64,000 nucleotides of DNA from Spartobacteria bacterium (GCA_021325495.1 JAJPGZ010000002.1:62001-126000); one strand, 5' to 3'; positions 26,967-35,232 are shown, numbered from the stretch's first letter. Translations and numbers: made by a program. The notes: generated by a model from the letters alone, not told the origin.

Positions 26967-27855
26967 TCGCCTCCTCGTCATCCGCGGCGGCGCGATCGGC
27001 GATTTCATTCTCACGCTGCCGGCAATGAAAGCGTTGCGCGACGCGCATCCGCAGGCGCGCATCGAGATTCTCGGCTACAAACACATCGCGGCGCTGGCGG
27101 AGAAACGTTTTTATGCCGATGCGGTTAGGTCGATTGAATTTGCGCCGCTCTCACGCTTCTTCGGCAAAGAGGCGGAGCTGTCGCCGGAATTGCGCGAATA
27201 CTTCGGCGGCTTTGATCTCATCGTTAGTTACCTCTACGATCCGGATGAAATTTTTTTGACCAACCTTCGTCGCTGCGGCGCAAAACAAATCGTGCGCGGA
27301 CCGGCAAAGATCGACAATCGCTCACATGCAACCCGGCAATTGGCGCGACCAATCGAAGAACTCGGGATCAACGTGGACGACTTTGCCGCGAAAATTTTTC
27401 CTTCCGCGCAAGATCGACAATTTGCTTCCGAATTCTTGCGCGATGCTCGCGCGCCAATCGTTGCAATTCATCCCGGTAGCGGCAGCGAAAAGAAAAATTG
27501 GCCGATCGAGAATTGGATTTCGCTTCGCGACCGTATTCGCGGGCGGGTCGTGCTGGTCTCCGGCGAAGCCGACGAAATGCAAGCAAACCGTTTGCAAGAT
27601 CGACATGTACTTCTGGCGAAGAATCTCCCGCTGCCGCAGCTGGCCGCGATTTTCGAGAAAACAAATTTCATCGGCCATGACAGCGGCATTTCTCATCTCG
27701 CGGCGGCGGCAGGCGCGAAATGTATTCTGTTATTCGGGCCGACCGAGCCCGAGGTTTGGGCGCCGCTCAATGAGAATGTGCGCGTGATTCGCGCGACGAC
27801 GCACCGAATGGAAGATGTCGATCTTGCGACGGTCGTCGATGCCATCGGCTTGTAG
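26962..27855 (+). CDS. Glycosyltransferase family 9 (heptosyltransferase-like), probable ATT start
   Basis: The conserved N-terminus INRLLVIRGGAIGDFILTLPAMKAL is encoded from 26962, but the only ATG is at 27025, inside LPAMKAL, after the first strand. No ATG, GTG or TTG lies between the in-frame stop at 26953 and 27025. ATT at 26962-26964, overlapping the previous stop as ATTAA, is the best start candidate. The C-terminal half has the GT9 nucleotide-sugar motifs (AIHPGSGSEKKNWP, FIGHDSGISHLAAAAGA, LLFGPTEPEVWAP). It adds heptose or a similar sugar to lipopolysaccharide core or a glycan. Four iterated words lie in the gene. Confidence 0.82.
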   Translation: MNRLLVIRGGAIGDFILTLPAMKALRDAHPQARIEILGYKHIAALAEKRFYADAVRSIEFAPLSRFFGKEAELSPELREYFGGFDLIVSYLYDPDEIFLTNLRRCGAKQIVRGPAKIDNRSHATRQLARPIEELGINVDDFAAKIFPSAQDRQFASEFLRDARAPIVAIHPGSGSEKKNWPIENWISLRDRIRGRVVLVSGEADEMQANRLQDRHVLLAKNLPLPQLAAIFEKTNFIGHDSGISHLAAAAGAKCILLFGPTEPEVWAPLNENVRVIRATTHRMEDVDLATVVDAIGL

Positions 27856-27873
27856 GGCGGCGATCTTCGCCGC
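27856..27873. terminator. Weak bidirectional terminator-like hairpin
   Basis: GCGGCG (27857-27862), loop ATCTT, CGCCGC (27868-27873), just after the stop of the glycosyltransferase and downstream of the convergent dnaN stop. GC-rich stem but no T-run. Confidence 0.35.
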
Positions 27874-27886
27874 GGTCCTAAACTCG

Positions 27887-28984
27887 TCAGGAGCTGATGC
27901 GCATCGGCATCAAGACGTATAGAAACGGCGTTTGGATTTTCAAAACGCCGGGGCTCATCTCGTCGATAAGATCGAGAAAAACTTCGTCTTCGCCGAGCGC
28001 GCGCAATGGCGCCATCAGAAATTCGGGATTGAAGGCGATGGAAAACTCGCGGCCTTTGTATTGAACCGGCAACGATTCCTTGGCTTCGCCGACTTCGGGC
28101 GTGTTCGCGGTGATGTCGATGTTGTTCTTGCTGAAGTTGAGCTTGATCGAGTTCGATTTGTCGCTCGTGAGCAGCGAAACGCGCCGGAGCGAATTCAAAA
28201 ATGTTTCGCGCTCGAGAGTGACGCGCTCTTTCGCATCGCCCGGGATCACTTGTTTGTAGTTCGGATAATTTCCTTCGATCAACTTCGACACGAGTAACGT
28301 CTTGTTCAGATCGAACGCAACCTGGCCGCTGCCGACGCTCACCTTTACGTTGCCGTCGTCGGTGAGGAGGCGTTGCAATTCCGTCACCGCTTTGGTCGGG
28401 ACAATGATGTCGGCCTCGTGGCTGCGCGGGAATTCGAGCTCGATGTCGAGCATGGCGAGCCGTCGGCCATCGGTCGCGACGAGCGTGAGTTTGTTGTCTT
28501 TGAAACTGAAGAGAACGCCGTTGAGGACGTAACGCGTTTCATCGGTCGAGATAGCATACGCGGTTTTGCGCAAACCATCGCGCAACGCTTTTTGCGGAAT
28601 GTTGACCGACTTCGCGTTTTCAAATTTCGGCAACGGCGGAAATTCTTCCTCGGGCAATCCGAGAATCTTGAAATAACTTTGACCGCTGCGAATCGAGGCC
28701 GCGTTCTTGCCGTCGATGTCGACCGAAATCTCGCTCGAGGGCAATTCGCGAATGATGTTGAACAAACGGCGCGCCGGGAGCGTAGTCGCGCCCGCTTTCT
28801 CCACGCTCGCTTCGAAACTTCCGCGCACGCCGACGTCGAGATCGGTGGTCGTTAGGTGAACTTCGTTGCCATCGGCCTGCAGAAGCACGTTCGAAAGAAT
28901 GGGCAGGGTCGTGCGCGTGCTGACGACGTTTTGAACTTGTTGCAAGCCTTCGAGCAGTTTCTCCTTCGATGCGCTGAATTTCAT
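27887..28984 (-). CDS. dnaN: DNA polymerase III sliding clamp
   Basis: 365 residues, three clamp domains. N-terminus MKFSASKEKLLEGLQQVQNVVSTRTTLPILSNVLLQ and C-terminus GVLKIQTPFLYVLMPMRISS are typical. The homodimeric ring tethers polymerase to DNA. It lies 100 bp downstream of dnaA in the same direction, the classic order. recF is not next to it; a convergent glycosyltransferase follows. No copy of the iterated word lies in the gene. Confidence 0.97.
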   Translation of the reverse strand: MKFSASKEKLLEGLQQVQNVVSTRTTLPILSNVLLQADGNEVHLTTTDLDVGVRGSFEASVEKAGATTLPARRLFNIIRELPSSEISVDIDGKNAASIRSGQSYFKILGLPEEEFPPLPKFENAKSVNIPQKALRDGLRKTAYAISTDETRYVLNGVLFSFKDNKLTLVATDGRRLAMLDIELEFPRSHEADIIVPTKAVTELQRLLTDDGNVKVSVGSGQVAFDLNKTLLVSKLIEGNYPNYKQVIPGDAKERVTLERETFLNSLRRVSLLTSDKSNSIKLNFSKNNIDITANTPEVGEAKESLPVQYKGREFSIAFNPEFLMAPLRALGEDEVFLDLIDEMSPGVLKIQTPFLYVLMPMRISS

Positions 28985-29084
28985 GAATGAATGGCGCTTA
29001 AGATGTAAGGCAGCCGAATTTAATCGGCAACCGTAAACTCGCGCGCGTTAACAATCGTTAGATCGACAATCGCAAGATCGACAA
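28985..29084. other. dnaA-dnaN intercistronic region with word copies
   Basis: 100 bp. Contains TCGTTAGATCGACAATCG (a one-base variant of the iterated word at 29060 fused with the second word) and an exact copy at 29074-29083 abutting the dnaA TGA stop, i.e. a tandem pair 14 bp apart. No promoter recognised for dnaN. Confidence 0.5.
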
Positions 29085-30428
29085 TCACCGCTTGAGCGAG
29101 CTGTCGATGAACGAAATGGTCTGGCGAATATTGTCCTGCTCTTTCATGCGCTTCTTCACCAGCTTGCACGCGTGCAGCACCGTGCCGTGATCGCGTCCGC
29201 CAAAGGCGTCGCCGATTTCGTTGAGCGAGGCTTTCGTTAGTTCGCGCGCGAGATACATCGCGACTTGTCGCGGAAACGCGATGTTCGCCGGGCGGCGTTT
29301 GCTCGTCATATCGGCCAGGCGCACATCGAAATGTTCGGCCACGCGCCGTTGAATTTGTTCGATCGTAATCGAGTTGCGCGCTTCCTCCTGCAAAATGTCC
29401 TTGAGCAAATGCTCGATCGCTTCTTGCGTGAGCTCTTTGCCGCTGAGCGACGCGAACGAGGCCACGCGCATGAGCGCGCCTTCGAGCCGCCGCACGTTGG
29501 TGCGAATGCGGTTGGCGAGAAATTCGAAAACGTCATCGGCCAGTTTGATCTGCAGGCTTTTCGCTTTCTTGCGCAGAATCGCCATGCGTGTCTCGACGTC
29601 CGGCGGCTGCAATTCCGCGGTCAGTCCCCATTCGAAACGCGAAACGAGGCGATGCTCGAGATTCGCAATCTCCGATGCGGGCCGGTCGCTCGAGAGCACG
29701 ATCTGTTTATGACCGTCGAATAGCGTGTTGAAGGTGTGAAAGAATTCTTCCTGCGATCGTTCTTTGCCGCCGAGAAATTGAATGTCATCGATGAGAAGCA
29801 AATCGGCCTGGCGATAACGCTTCCGGAATTTCACCAGCGTGTTGTGCTGAATGGCGTCGATGAATTCGTTGATGAATTGCTCGCTCGACAAGTACATGAC
29901 GCGGCTGGCCTTCTTTTTCGCGCAAACGAAATGGCCGATGGCCTGCATGAGATGCGTTTTGCCGAGACCGACCCCGCCGTAAATGAAGAGCGGATTGTAG
30001 GTGCGCGCGGGAGTTTGCGCGACCGCGAGACTGGCCGCGTGCGCGATCTCGTTGTTAGGCCCGATCACGAATGAATCGAACGTGTTTCGCGGATTCAATC
30101 CACCGGCGTTGCGGCCTGTTTTGATTTCACTCGCCGCTGTCTCGGCCGCCGGCGCCGCTTCGACCGCCTGGTCGCCGTCTCCGTTTGAAACGACGAACTT
30201 AATCTGACGCGGCGCGCCGAGCGCTTTAAGCACGGCCGTCTGCAACGCCGTCATGTGATTACTCTCGATCCAGAATTGATAAATGTTATTCGGCACGCGA
30301 AAAGTGATCGCGTCCTCGTTCGCTTCGCTCAATTCCACGGCGGAAAACCAGCGATTAAACGTGTCGGCGCTCACCTGTGGTTTGAGCGCGCTCGAGAGTT
30401 TTTGCCAAAGATCAGCGCGGTGAGGCAT
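29085..30428 (-). CDS. dnaA: Chromosomal replication initiator DnaA
   Basis: 447 residues from ATG 30428 (MPHRADLWQKLSSALKPQVS). Domain I, a short linker, AAA+ domain with NPLFIYGGVGLGKTHLMQAIGH (Walker A) and LLIDDIQFLGGKERSQEEFFHTFN (Walker B), and domain IV with the DnaA signature GRDHGTVLHACKLVKK. It binds DnaA boxes and opens the origin. dnaN follows; the upstream 520 bp is a candidate origin. Gene free of the iterated word. Confidence 0.98.
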   Translation of the reverse strand: MPHRADLWQKLSSALKPQVSADTFNRWFSAVELSEANEDAITFRVPNNIYQFWIESNHMTALQTAVLKALGAPRQIKFVVSNGDGDQAVEAAPAAETAASEIKTGRNAGGLNPRNTFDSFVIGPNNEIAHAASLAVAQTPARTYNPLFIYGGVGLGKTHLMQAIGHFVCAKKKASRVMYLSSEQFINEFIDAIQHNTLVKFRKRYRQADLLLIDDIQFLGGKERSQEEFFHTFNTLFDGHKQIVLSSDRPASEIANLEHRLVSRFEWGLTAELQPPDVETRMAILRKKAKSLQIKLADDVFEFLANRIRTNVRRLEGALMRVASFASLSGKELTQEAIEHLLKDILQEEARNSITIEQIQRRVAEHFDVRLADMTSKRRPANIAFPRQVAMYLARELTKASLNEIGDAFGGRDHGTVLHACKLVKKRMKEQDNIRQTISFIDSSLKR

Positions 30429-30948
30429 GGGCAAGTTGTTAACAGCGTTACACAATCGCCTTATTGGGCGATTGCTGGGAAAATTCGTTAGGTCGAGGGA
30501 AAATTGTGTAGCCGTTCGTCGTCACGCATTCGTCACATCGCAGCGAAGGAAAATCGCGAAAATTGACGAAATACGAGGGAAAAACGGACCGGATCGGTGA
30601 AAATTTCGAAACGGTGATGCGAAGATCGACAATCGCATCACGAGGAAAAGCTGAGTAGGTTAAGGCAGCGGTCATTATCGGGCGGTTACGTTTTAGAATC
30701 TGTTCACATGTTGTTCACATCACCTCTTGTTTCGCCCTCGCAGCGGGCTTGAGATTAGAAACCGAACAAATTTCCGACAAGAAAAAATCCCAAATAAATT
30801 TTCGTGCGCGTCCAAAAAATTCTTGACCGGAATTTCGAAAACACCTTGTCCGAAATTTCAAAATTCTCGTGATCGCGCATAAAGTTGACCGCGCCGATGG
30901 TCGCCTCCAGCTTTGCAGCCCTTCCGACATGAGTGTACTTCTCCGCAC
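30429..30948. promoter_or_regulatory. Candidate oriC / dnaA control region
   Basis: The longest gene-free stretch, upstream of dnaA. Visible: a perfect 8-bp hairpin CAATCGCC...GGCGATTG (30453-30474); an inverted pair TACACAAT (30449) / ATTGTGTA (30503); about five GGAAAAT/GGAAAAA/GTGAAAAT strings between 30478 and 30606; two direct TGTTCACAT repeats at 30701 and 30712, 11 bp apart, differing by two bases from the TTATCCACA DnaA box when read as TTGTTCACA; and a 9-bp stem (30615-30623/30634-30642) with an iterated word in its loop. The 3' part is A/T-richer. An origin is inferred, not shown. Confidence 0.5.
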
Positions 30949-31476
30949 ATGAAAACGCGGTCCTTCTACGCGATCGCACTCGCATTTTTTGCGAGCAGTA
31001 CGATGTCGATCTTCGCCGCGGACGAATTATTGCCGCCGTTTGGATTTCGTTGGAACGATTCGCAGCCGCGCGTCGAAAGCGTGCTCAATGGCGCGAAGGC
31101 GCGCATCATTTCGCGCGACAAAAAAGAAAACAAAGACATCTGGACGGTCGAAGGCCTCGTCCATCCAGGATTGAAACGAACGCTTTTCACTTTTAAGGGC
31201 GGCGTGCTCTACGGCGTTGAGTTGCAATACGAATATCAGGACCGCGGCATCGAGTGGTACAACCAGCGCATGGGCGACATCCGGCGTTACTTCGATGCGA
31301 AATACGGGACCGGAAAACTGGTCTCGCGTTCGCGCGACACCGATACCGATGTGATCCAGACGCTGGTCGGCTATCAATGGATGGTCGGCACGACCATGCT
31401 CGAGCTATTTTATTTTTCGGCCGAGCGCGGCCAGCAATCCTACCGCACTATCAGCGTCGATTACAAAGCGATGTAA
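30949..31476 (+). CDS. Secreted protein of unknown function
   Basis: 175 residues from ATG 30949. Signal peptide MKTRSFYAIALAFFASSTMSIFA; the iterated word at 31004 encodes the MSIF near the cleavage site. The mature part (~150 residues) is mixed alpha/beta with no motif I recognise (FGFRWNDSQPRVESVLNGAKA, YYFDAKYGTG-like aromatic segments). Divergent from dnaA; convergent with def, 1 bp between stops. Confidence 0.7.
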   Translation: MKTRSFYAIALAFFASSTMSIFAADELLPPFGFRWNDSQPRVESVLNGAKARIISRDKKENKDIWTVEGLVHPGLKRTLFTFKGGVLYGVELQYEYQDRGIEWYNQRMGDIRRYFDAKYGTGKLVSRSRDTDTDVIQTLVGYQWMVGTTMLELFYFSAERGQQSYRTISVDYKAM

Positions 31477-31477
31477 T

Positions 31478-32065
31478 TTAGAGCGCGACCGCTTGTCGAT
31501 CTTTCCGCAACACGCGCAACGTTTCCTTCTGCATGCGCTTCAATTTGCTGGCGACGCTCGCTTTCGTCGCCGAATTCATGCGGTCGATAAACAGAATGCC
31601 ATTGAGATGATCGACTTCGTGTTGAATCGCGCGCGAGAGTAATCCGCTCGCTTCAAATTCGATTTCGTTCCCATTCAAATCCTGAGCGCGCACATTGATC
31701 GATTGCGCGCGCTCGATGTCGCCGGTGATCTCCGGAAAACTCAAACAACCTTCGCTCCCGATTTCCGTTTCATCGCGCAACGTGATCTCCGGGTTGACCA
31801 ACACCAGCGGCATGACCGCCGAAAGATCGACATCTTCTCCTCGCAACTTCATCGTGCTCGGCCGGTCCTCGACCTGCGACACATCGACCACGGTCAATTG
31901 CAACGCTTCGCCGATTTGTTGCGCCGCCAATCCGACACCGTTCGCGTCGCGCATCGTTTCGAGCATGTCATTGGCCAATTCGCGAACGTGATTGTCGATC
32001 TTGTCGATGCGTTCGCCTTTCGTCCGCAAAATCGGATCGCCGTATTGCAAGATCGACAACTTCAT
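31478..32065 (-). CDS. def: Peptide deformylase
   Basis: 195 residues. Three metal/active-site motifs: GVGLAAQQIG, EGCLSFPE (Cys ligand) and QHEVDHLNG (HExxH). It removes the N-formyl group from nascent proteins. Iterated words occur at the very start (MKLSILQYGDP), and at 31993, 31823 and 31494, four in a 588-bp gene, none disturbing the motifs. A palindromic repeat (32095-32187) lies between it and the exbD gene upstream. Confidence 0.96.
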   Translation of the reverse strand: MKLSILQYGDPILRTKGERIDKIDNHVRELANDMLETMRDANGVGLAAQQIGEALQLTVVDVSQVEDRPSTMKLRGEDVDLSAVMPLVLVNPEITLRDETEIGSEGCLSFPEITGDIERAQSINVRAQDLNGNEIEFEASGLLSRAIQHEVDHLNGILFIDRMNSATKASVASKLKRMQKETLRVLRKDRQAVAL

Positions 32066-32094
32066 CTGCGCGTGTGTGCGAGTCTGACTGTAAA

Positions 32095-32187
32095 TGTCAT
32101 TCTGAGCGGAGCGAAGAATCTCTGTTCATCTCCAACCGGGGTTAACAGAAGAATAGACAGAGATGTTTCGCTTCGCTCAACATGACC
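32095..32187. repeat. Palindromic repeat, TGTCATTCTGA family, copy 2
   Basis: Begins TGTCATTCTGAGCGGAGCG and ends CGCTTCGCTCAACATGACC. Arms AGAATCTCTG and CAGAGATG pair as in copy 1. It occupies almost all of the gap between exbD and def. Confidence 0.9.
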
Positions 32188-32192
32188 GCGCT

Positions 32193-32606
32193 TCATTTCG
32201 CCGCGCCCTCTTGCGTGAAAGCCGGCAAATTCTTCACGCCGGCAAGTTTTAACGCGTCCATCACTTTCACGATCATCCCGAAGGAGGCTTTCTTGTCCGC
32301 CTGCAATGCGAGCGAAGACTTTTTCGTCGGCGGAAGTTGACTCACCGCGTTTTGCAAATCATCGACCGCAATCGCATTTCCATCGAGCTTCACTTCATCG
32401 TTGGCATCGACACTCACGATCGAATGCTCGAGCTCAGCCGGCTGTTTCACCGCCGTCTTTGAATCCGGCAAATTAATCTGCACTTCCGGCTGATCTTTTT
32501 TAAACGTGGTCGAGACGACGAAGAAAATGAGCAGGATCGTCAGAATATCGACGAGCGAGACGATAATGATCGACGGCGCGCGTTTTTTCTTCGGCGCAAA
32601 CTTCAT
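32193..32606 (-). CDS. exbD: ExbD/TolR-family biopolymer transport protein
   Basis: 137 residues: short basic N-terminus, one membrane helix (IIIVSLVDILTILLIFFVVSTTF) with the proton-relay Asp in LVDIL, and a periplasmic domain (VQINLPDS... GMIVKVMDALKLAGV). Works with ExbB to energise TonB. ATG overlaps the exbB stop (ATGA). Confidence 0.92.
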   Translation of the reverse strand: MKFAPKKKRAPSIIIVSLVDILTILLIFFVVSTTFKKDQPEVQINLPDSKTAVKQPAELEHSIVSVDANDEVKLDGNAIAVDDLQNAVSQLPPTKKSSLALQADKKASFGMIVKVMDALKLAGVKNLPAFTQEGAAK

Positions 32607-33328
32607 TGCGGAGCAACGGGCACTCGCGCCGGCGACGGAGTGATTGTCGATCTTGCCGGCGGCACTTCACCGGCAGCGCGGCCGAAATAAAGTTTCGAAA
32701 GCAAATCGGTCACGAGCGATTCCATCTCCACCGCCATCACCTCGACTTTCTTCGAGAAATAAACGAACGCGATCAAACTCGGCACCGCGATGCCAAGACC
32801 GAAGATCGTCGTGCTCAACGCTTCCGAAATTCCCTGCGCGATCCGTTTCGCGTCCGCCGCGCCCGCGCTTAACCCCAAACTGGCGAACACGTGAATCAAT
32901 CCCGAGACCGTGCCGATCAATCCAATCAACGGCGCGATGCCGACGATGACTTCGAGAATGACCAGCCCGCGCTCGAGCCGCACCATCTCGTAACGCGCGC
33001 GCGCCTGCACCGCCTCGACATTGTCCGAGCGCGGCCAGCGTAAATGTTGCAGCGCTACCCTAACAAGTCGCGCGAGCGAAGACGGATCGTGATGCACCAC
33101 GCGCGCAAGCCGCTCCGCGCTCGCGCCGGGCACGAGCCGTTCCATTTCGCTCTCGACCGTGACCGGCAACACGAGCTTTTCACGCAACGCGAAGATGCGC
33201 AGAATGATTGTCGTTAGGGCAATGACCGAGCACGCCAGCAGCGGCCACATGAACAAACCGCCGTTGGCGAAAAATTTGGTCACGCTTTGCAGCGATTCCG
33301 GCAACTCAGCTAAGATCGACGTCGTCAA
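32603..33328 (-). CDS. exbB: ExbB/TolQ/MotA-family proton channel protein, TTG start
   Basis: About 241 residues if translation starts at TTG 33326-33328, which overlaps the tonB TGA as TTGA and gives LTTSILAELPESLQSVTKFFANGG. The longer ORF to 33580 would overlap tonB by 250 bp in another frame and is rejected. Membrane helices: FMWPLLACSVIALTTIILRIF, VILEVIVGIAPLIGLIGTVSGLI, and IFGLGIAVPSLIAFVYF. Forms the proton-conducting ExbB pentamer with ExbD. The iterated word variant AAGATCGACG encodes the second to sixth residues. Confidence 0.9.
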   Translation of the reverse strand: MTTSILAELPESLQSVTKFFANGGLFMWPLLACSVIALTTIILRIFALREKLVLPVTVESEMERLVPGASAERLARVVHHDPSSLARLVRVALQHLRWPRSDNVEAVQARARYEMVRLERGLVILEVIVGIAPLIGLIGTVSGLIHVFASLGLSAGAADAKRIAQGISEALSTTIFGLGIAVPSLIAFVYFSKKVEVMAVEMESLVTDLLSKLYFGRAAGEVPPARSTITPSPARVPVAPQ

Positions 33329-34311
33329 TTCGGGTAGATGATGAAATTCATTCCTTCGATTTCCAAACCTTCCGACGGCAATGTTGCCGCGAGATCGTCG
33401 GGAATGGGCGGAAGCTGCGCTTCCAAAATCGATTGTAAACAAATATTCGCGAACGTTTCGTTCGACGTGTTCTCGAGAATCTTGAGGCCCTTGATGTGCC
33501 CGCCGCGGTCGATGAAGAAATGCACCTGCAACGTGCCCACGTTCGCCATCTCGCGCCGTTGTTCCATATAGGCGTACCAACGCGAACCGATCGCGTCCTT
33601 CATGATTTTTTCGTAACGACCCAGCGGGGTCGCCAGCGCGTTCACCGAAGAAATGCCGCGGCTCGTGATCGCGCCGGAAATTTTCGTCTGCTGCTTCAAT
33701 GGTTGATATGTCGATCTTACCGGCGCCGGAGTCTGCGCCGCGCTCGCTTGCGGTGTCGGCTTCGGTTTGGTCAACATTGCGAACTGGTCTTCGCGCGGCG
33801 TTTCCCGAGGCGCGACTGATTCCTGCGGCGTCGATTTCGGCGCCACGCTTGGCTGCGGCTGCGCGCCTTGGTTAGGCAAAGAATACGCATGCGATTCAAG
33901 ATCGACATTCGGCCGTTCTTTTCCTTCCTGCGACGGAAGCGGCAGCTCGCCGGTCGCGGCGGATTGACTCGCGGCGAGCGAATTCGCATTCGACTCGAAA
34001 GTTTTCTCCTTCGGCTCTTCTTTCGCCGCTTTCGATTCGTCCGTTTCCATGAACATGGAATTTTTCTGCGGAGTCGCCGCCGGCGTCGGTGGCAGATCGA
34101 CCATCGTCATCTCCATCGGCTTGTCCTCTTCCACCGGCTCGACGCGGGTGAACAATTTATCGTGAAACGCCGCGATCAACGTGCCGATAATCAAATGAAT
34201 CACCAGCGCCGCGAACAAGGCCCAGCCGATTTTGCGCAATTCGGCGCGGCGATCAGTCGCGTCATCGACTGAATGCCCGATGATGAATTCAGATGGCGCG
34301 GTGGTGCTCAT
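33325..34311 (-). CDS. TonB-like energy transducer
   Basis: 328 residues: one membrane helix near residues 28-50 (IGWALFAALVIHLIIGTLIAAF), a long Pro/Glu/Ser/Thr-rich linker (~55-215) and a C-terminal TonB/TolA-like domain (VGTLQVHFFIDRGGHIKGLKILENTSNE). Starts the operon tonB-exbB-exbD. The longer-than-usual linker would span the periplasm. Substrate receptors are not in the window. Confidence 0.8.
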   Translation of the reverse strand: MSTTAPSEFIIGHSVDDATDRRAELRKIGWALFAALVIHLIIGTLIAAFHDKLFTRVEPVEEDKPMEMTMVDLPPTPAATPQKNSMFMETDESKAAKEEPKEKTFESNANSLAASQSAATGELPLPSQEGKERPNVDLESHAYSLPNQGAQPQPSVAPKSTPQESVAPRETPREDQFAMLTKPKPTPQASAAQTPAPVRSTYQPLKQQTKISGAITSRGISSVNALATPLGRYEKIMKDAIGSRWYAYMEQRREMANVGTLQVHFFIDRGGHIKGLKILENTSNETFANICLQSILEAQLPPIPDDLAATLPSEGLEIEGMNFIIYPN

Positions 34312-34325
34312 CGATAGGCGGGAAT

Positions 34326-35195
34326 TTAGGTCACGCGGCGGCGCTTGTCATTCATGCGCGCGTGGTGAAACAGATACTGCTGCGCGTAACCGCCGTGGTC
34401 GCCGAAATAGGTCGCGGCAAAATCGCGCAAACGTTTCGGCGTCACCTTGCGTTTCCGCGCGAAATATTGTTCGCGTAGCGTGCGCTCGATCCAGACATCA
34501 ATCGGGAATGCGCGTAAGCGTTCGAAGGCGAAGAGCATCACACAGTTAGCAACCTTCGCACCCACGCCGGGCAATGCGCACAACGCCTCGCGAAGATCGA
34601 CATCGGACAAGATCGACATCTTCTCGAGATCGACATCGCCGTGGGCGATGAGTCGCGCCGTCGCCAGAAGATTCTTCGCGCGATAACCGAGCGCGCACTC
34701 GCGCAATTTCTTTTCCGAACTCTGCGCGATTCGTTGCGCGCTCGGAAATGTGAACACGGTGTGATTGTCGATCTTGCGCGCGTCACCAAAACGCTCGCGC
34801 AATGCGCGCGAGATCTGCCGGATGTGCGCCACCTGTTTCATCGACGAACAGATAAACGTGGCCAAACATTCCCACTTCGGTTGCCGAATAATGCGCAGAC
34901 CGCGACAAAATTCTTTCGCCGCATTCATGGCGTCGTCGTTAGGCATAGCCGCGCAAATTTCGCGGAGCGGATGATCGAGCGCGAAATAGTCCGCCACAAT
35001 TCTGGGGAGCGCAGGCCGCTGGCCTGCTGGCGACGGCGGCTCGCCGTCGCGAACTTTTAAAATATCGCCGTCTTGCTCCAAACAGACCGCGCGATCGCCA
35101 ATCGCACCGACGAATCGATTGTCGATCTTCACCCAATGAAAGACCTGTCCCGAGCCCAGCGTTTTCTCGAGGTCGAACTCCAGCGCGTTCGTCAT
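34326..35195 (-). CDS. 8-oxoguanine-type DNA glycosylase (OGG/HhH-GPD)
   Basis: 289 residues from ATG 35195; an in-frame ATG at 35216 reads into a short repeat. OGG N-terminal domain (TLGSGQVFHWVKIDNRFVGAIG) and HhH-GPD core: LCALPGVGAKVANCVMLFAFERLRAFPIDVWIER, with catalytic Asp and a Lys expected in the FEK/KVAN helix region. Excises 8-oxoG or alkylated bases. A double-hairpin palindromic element is inserted in frame at 35011-35050, giving SPAGQRPAL in a surface region. Several iterated words (three within 34593-34636) read as RSCPMSI in other frames. Confidence 0.88.
   Translation of the reverse strand: MTNALEFDLEKTLGSGQVFHWVKIDNRFVGAIGDRAVCLEQDGDILKVRDGEPPSPAGQRPALPRIVADYFALDHPLREICAAMPNDDAMNAAKEFCRGLRIIRQPKWECLATFICSSMKQVAHIRQISRALRERFGDARKIDNHTVFTFPSAQRIAQSSEKKLRECALGYRAKNLLATARLIAHGDVDLEKMSILSDVDLREALCALPGVGAKVANCVMLFAFERLRAFPIDVWIERTLREQYFARKRKVTPKRLRDFAATYFGDHGGYAQQYLFHHARMNDKRRRVT
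35011..35050. repeat. Double-hairpin palindromic element inside glycosylase gene
   Basis: GCAGGCC-gct-GGCCTGC (35011-35027) and GCGACGGCG-gct-CGCCGTCGC (35030-35050) are two perfect hairpins of 7 and 9 bp, side by side, within the coding sequence. The reading frame is kept and the encoded segment is Pro/Ala/Gly-rich, unlike its neighbours. Such paired palindromes are typically dispersed intergenic repeats. Confidence 0.7.
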
Positions 35196-35232
35196 TCGAC
35201 ATTCGGAATTCGTCATTCATCATAAGATCGAC
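35196..35232. repeat. Short intergenic repeat and word copy before the symporter
   Basis: The ATTCGTCATTC/GAATTCGTCATTC duplication (35188-35219) is a short repeat of a type often seen between genes of environmental bacteria. It is followed by the iterated word at 35224-35233, whose last base is the A of the symporter ATG. Confidence 0.45.

Noticed and set aside
32603-33580. Longer exbB reading frame
   Set aside because: Would overlap tonB by about 250 bp with Arg/His-rich nonsense; TTG at 33328 fits the family start.
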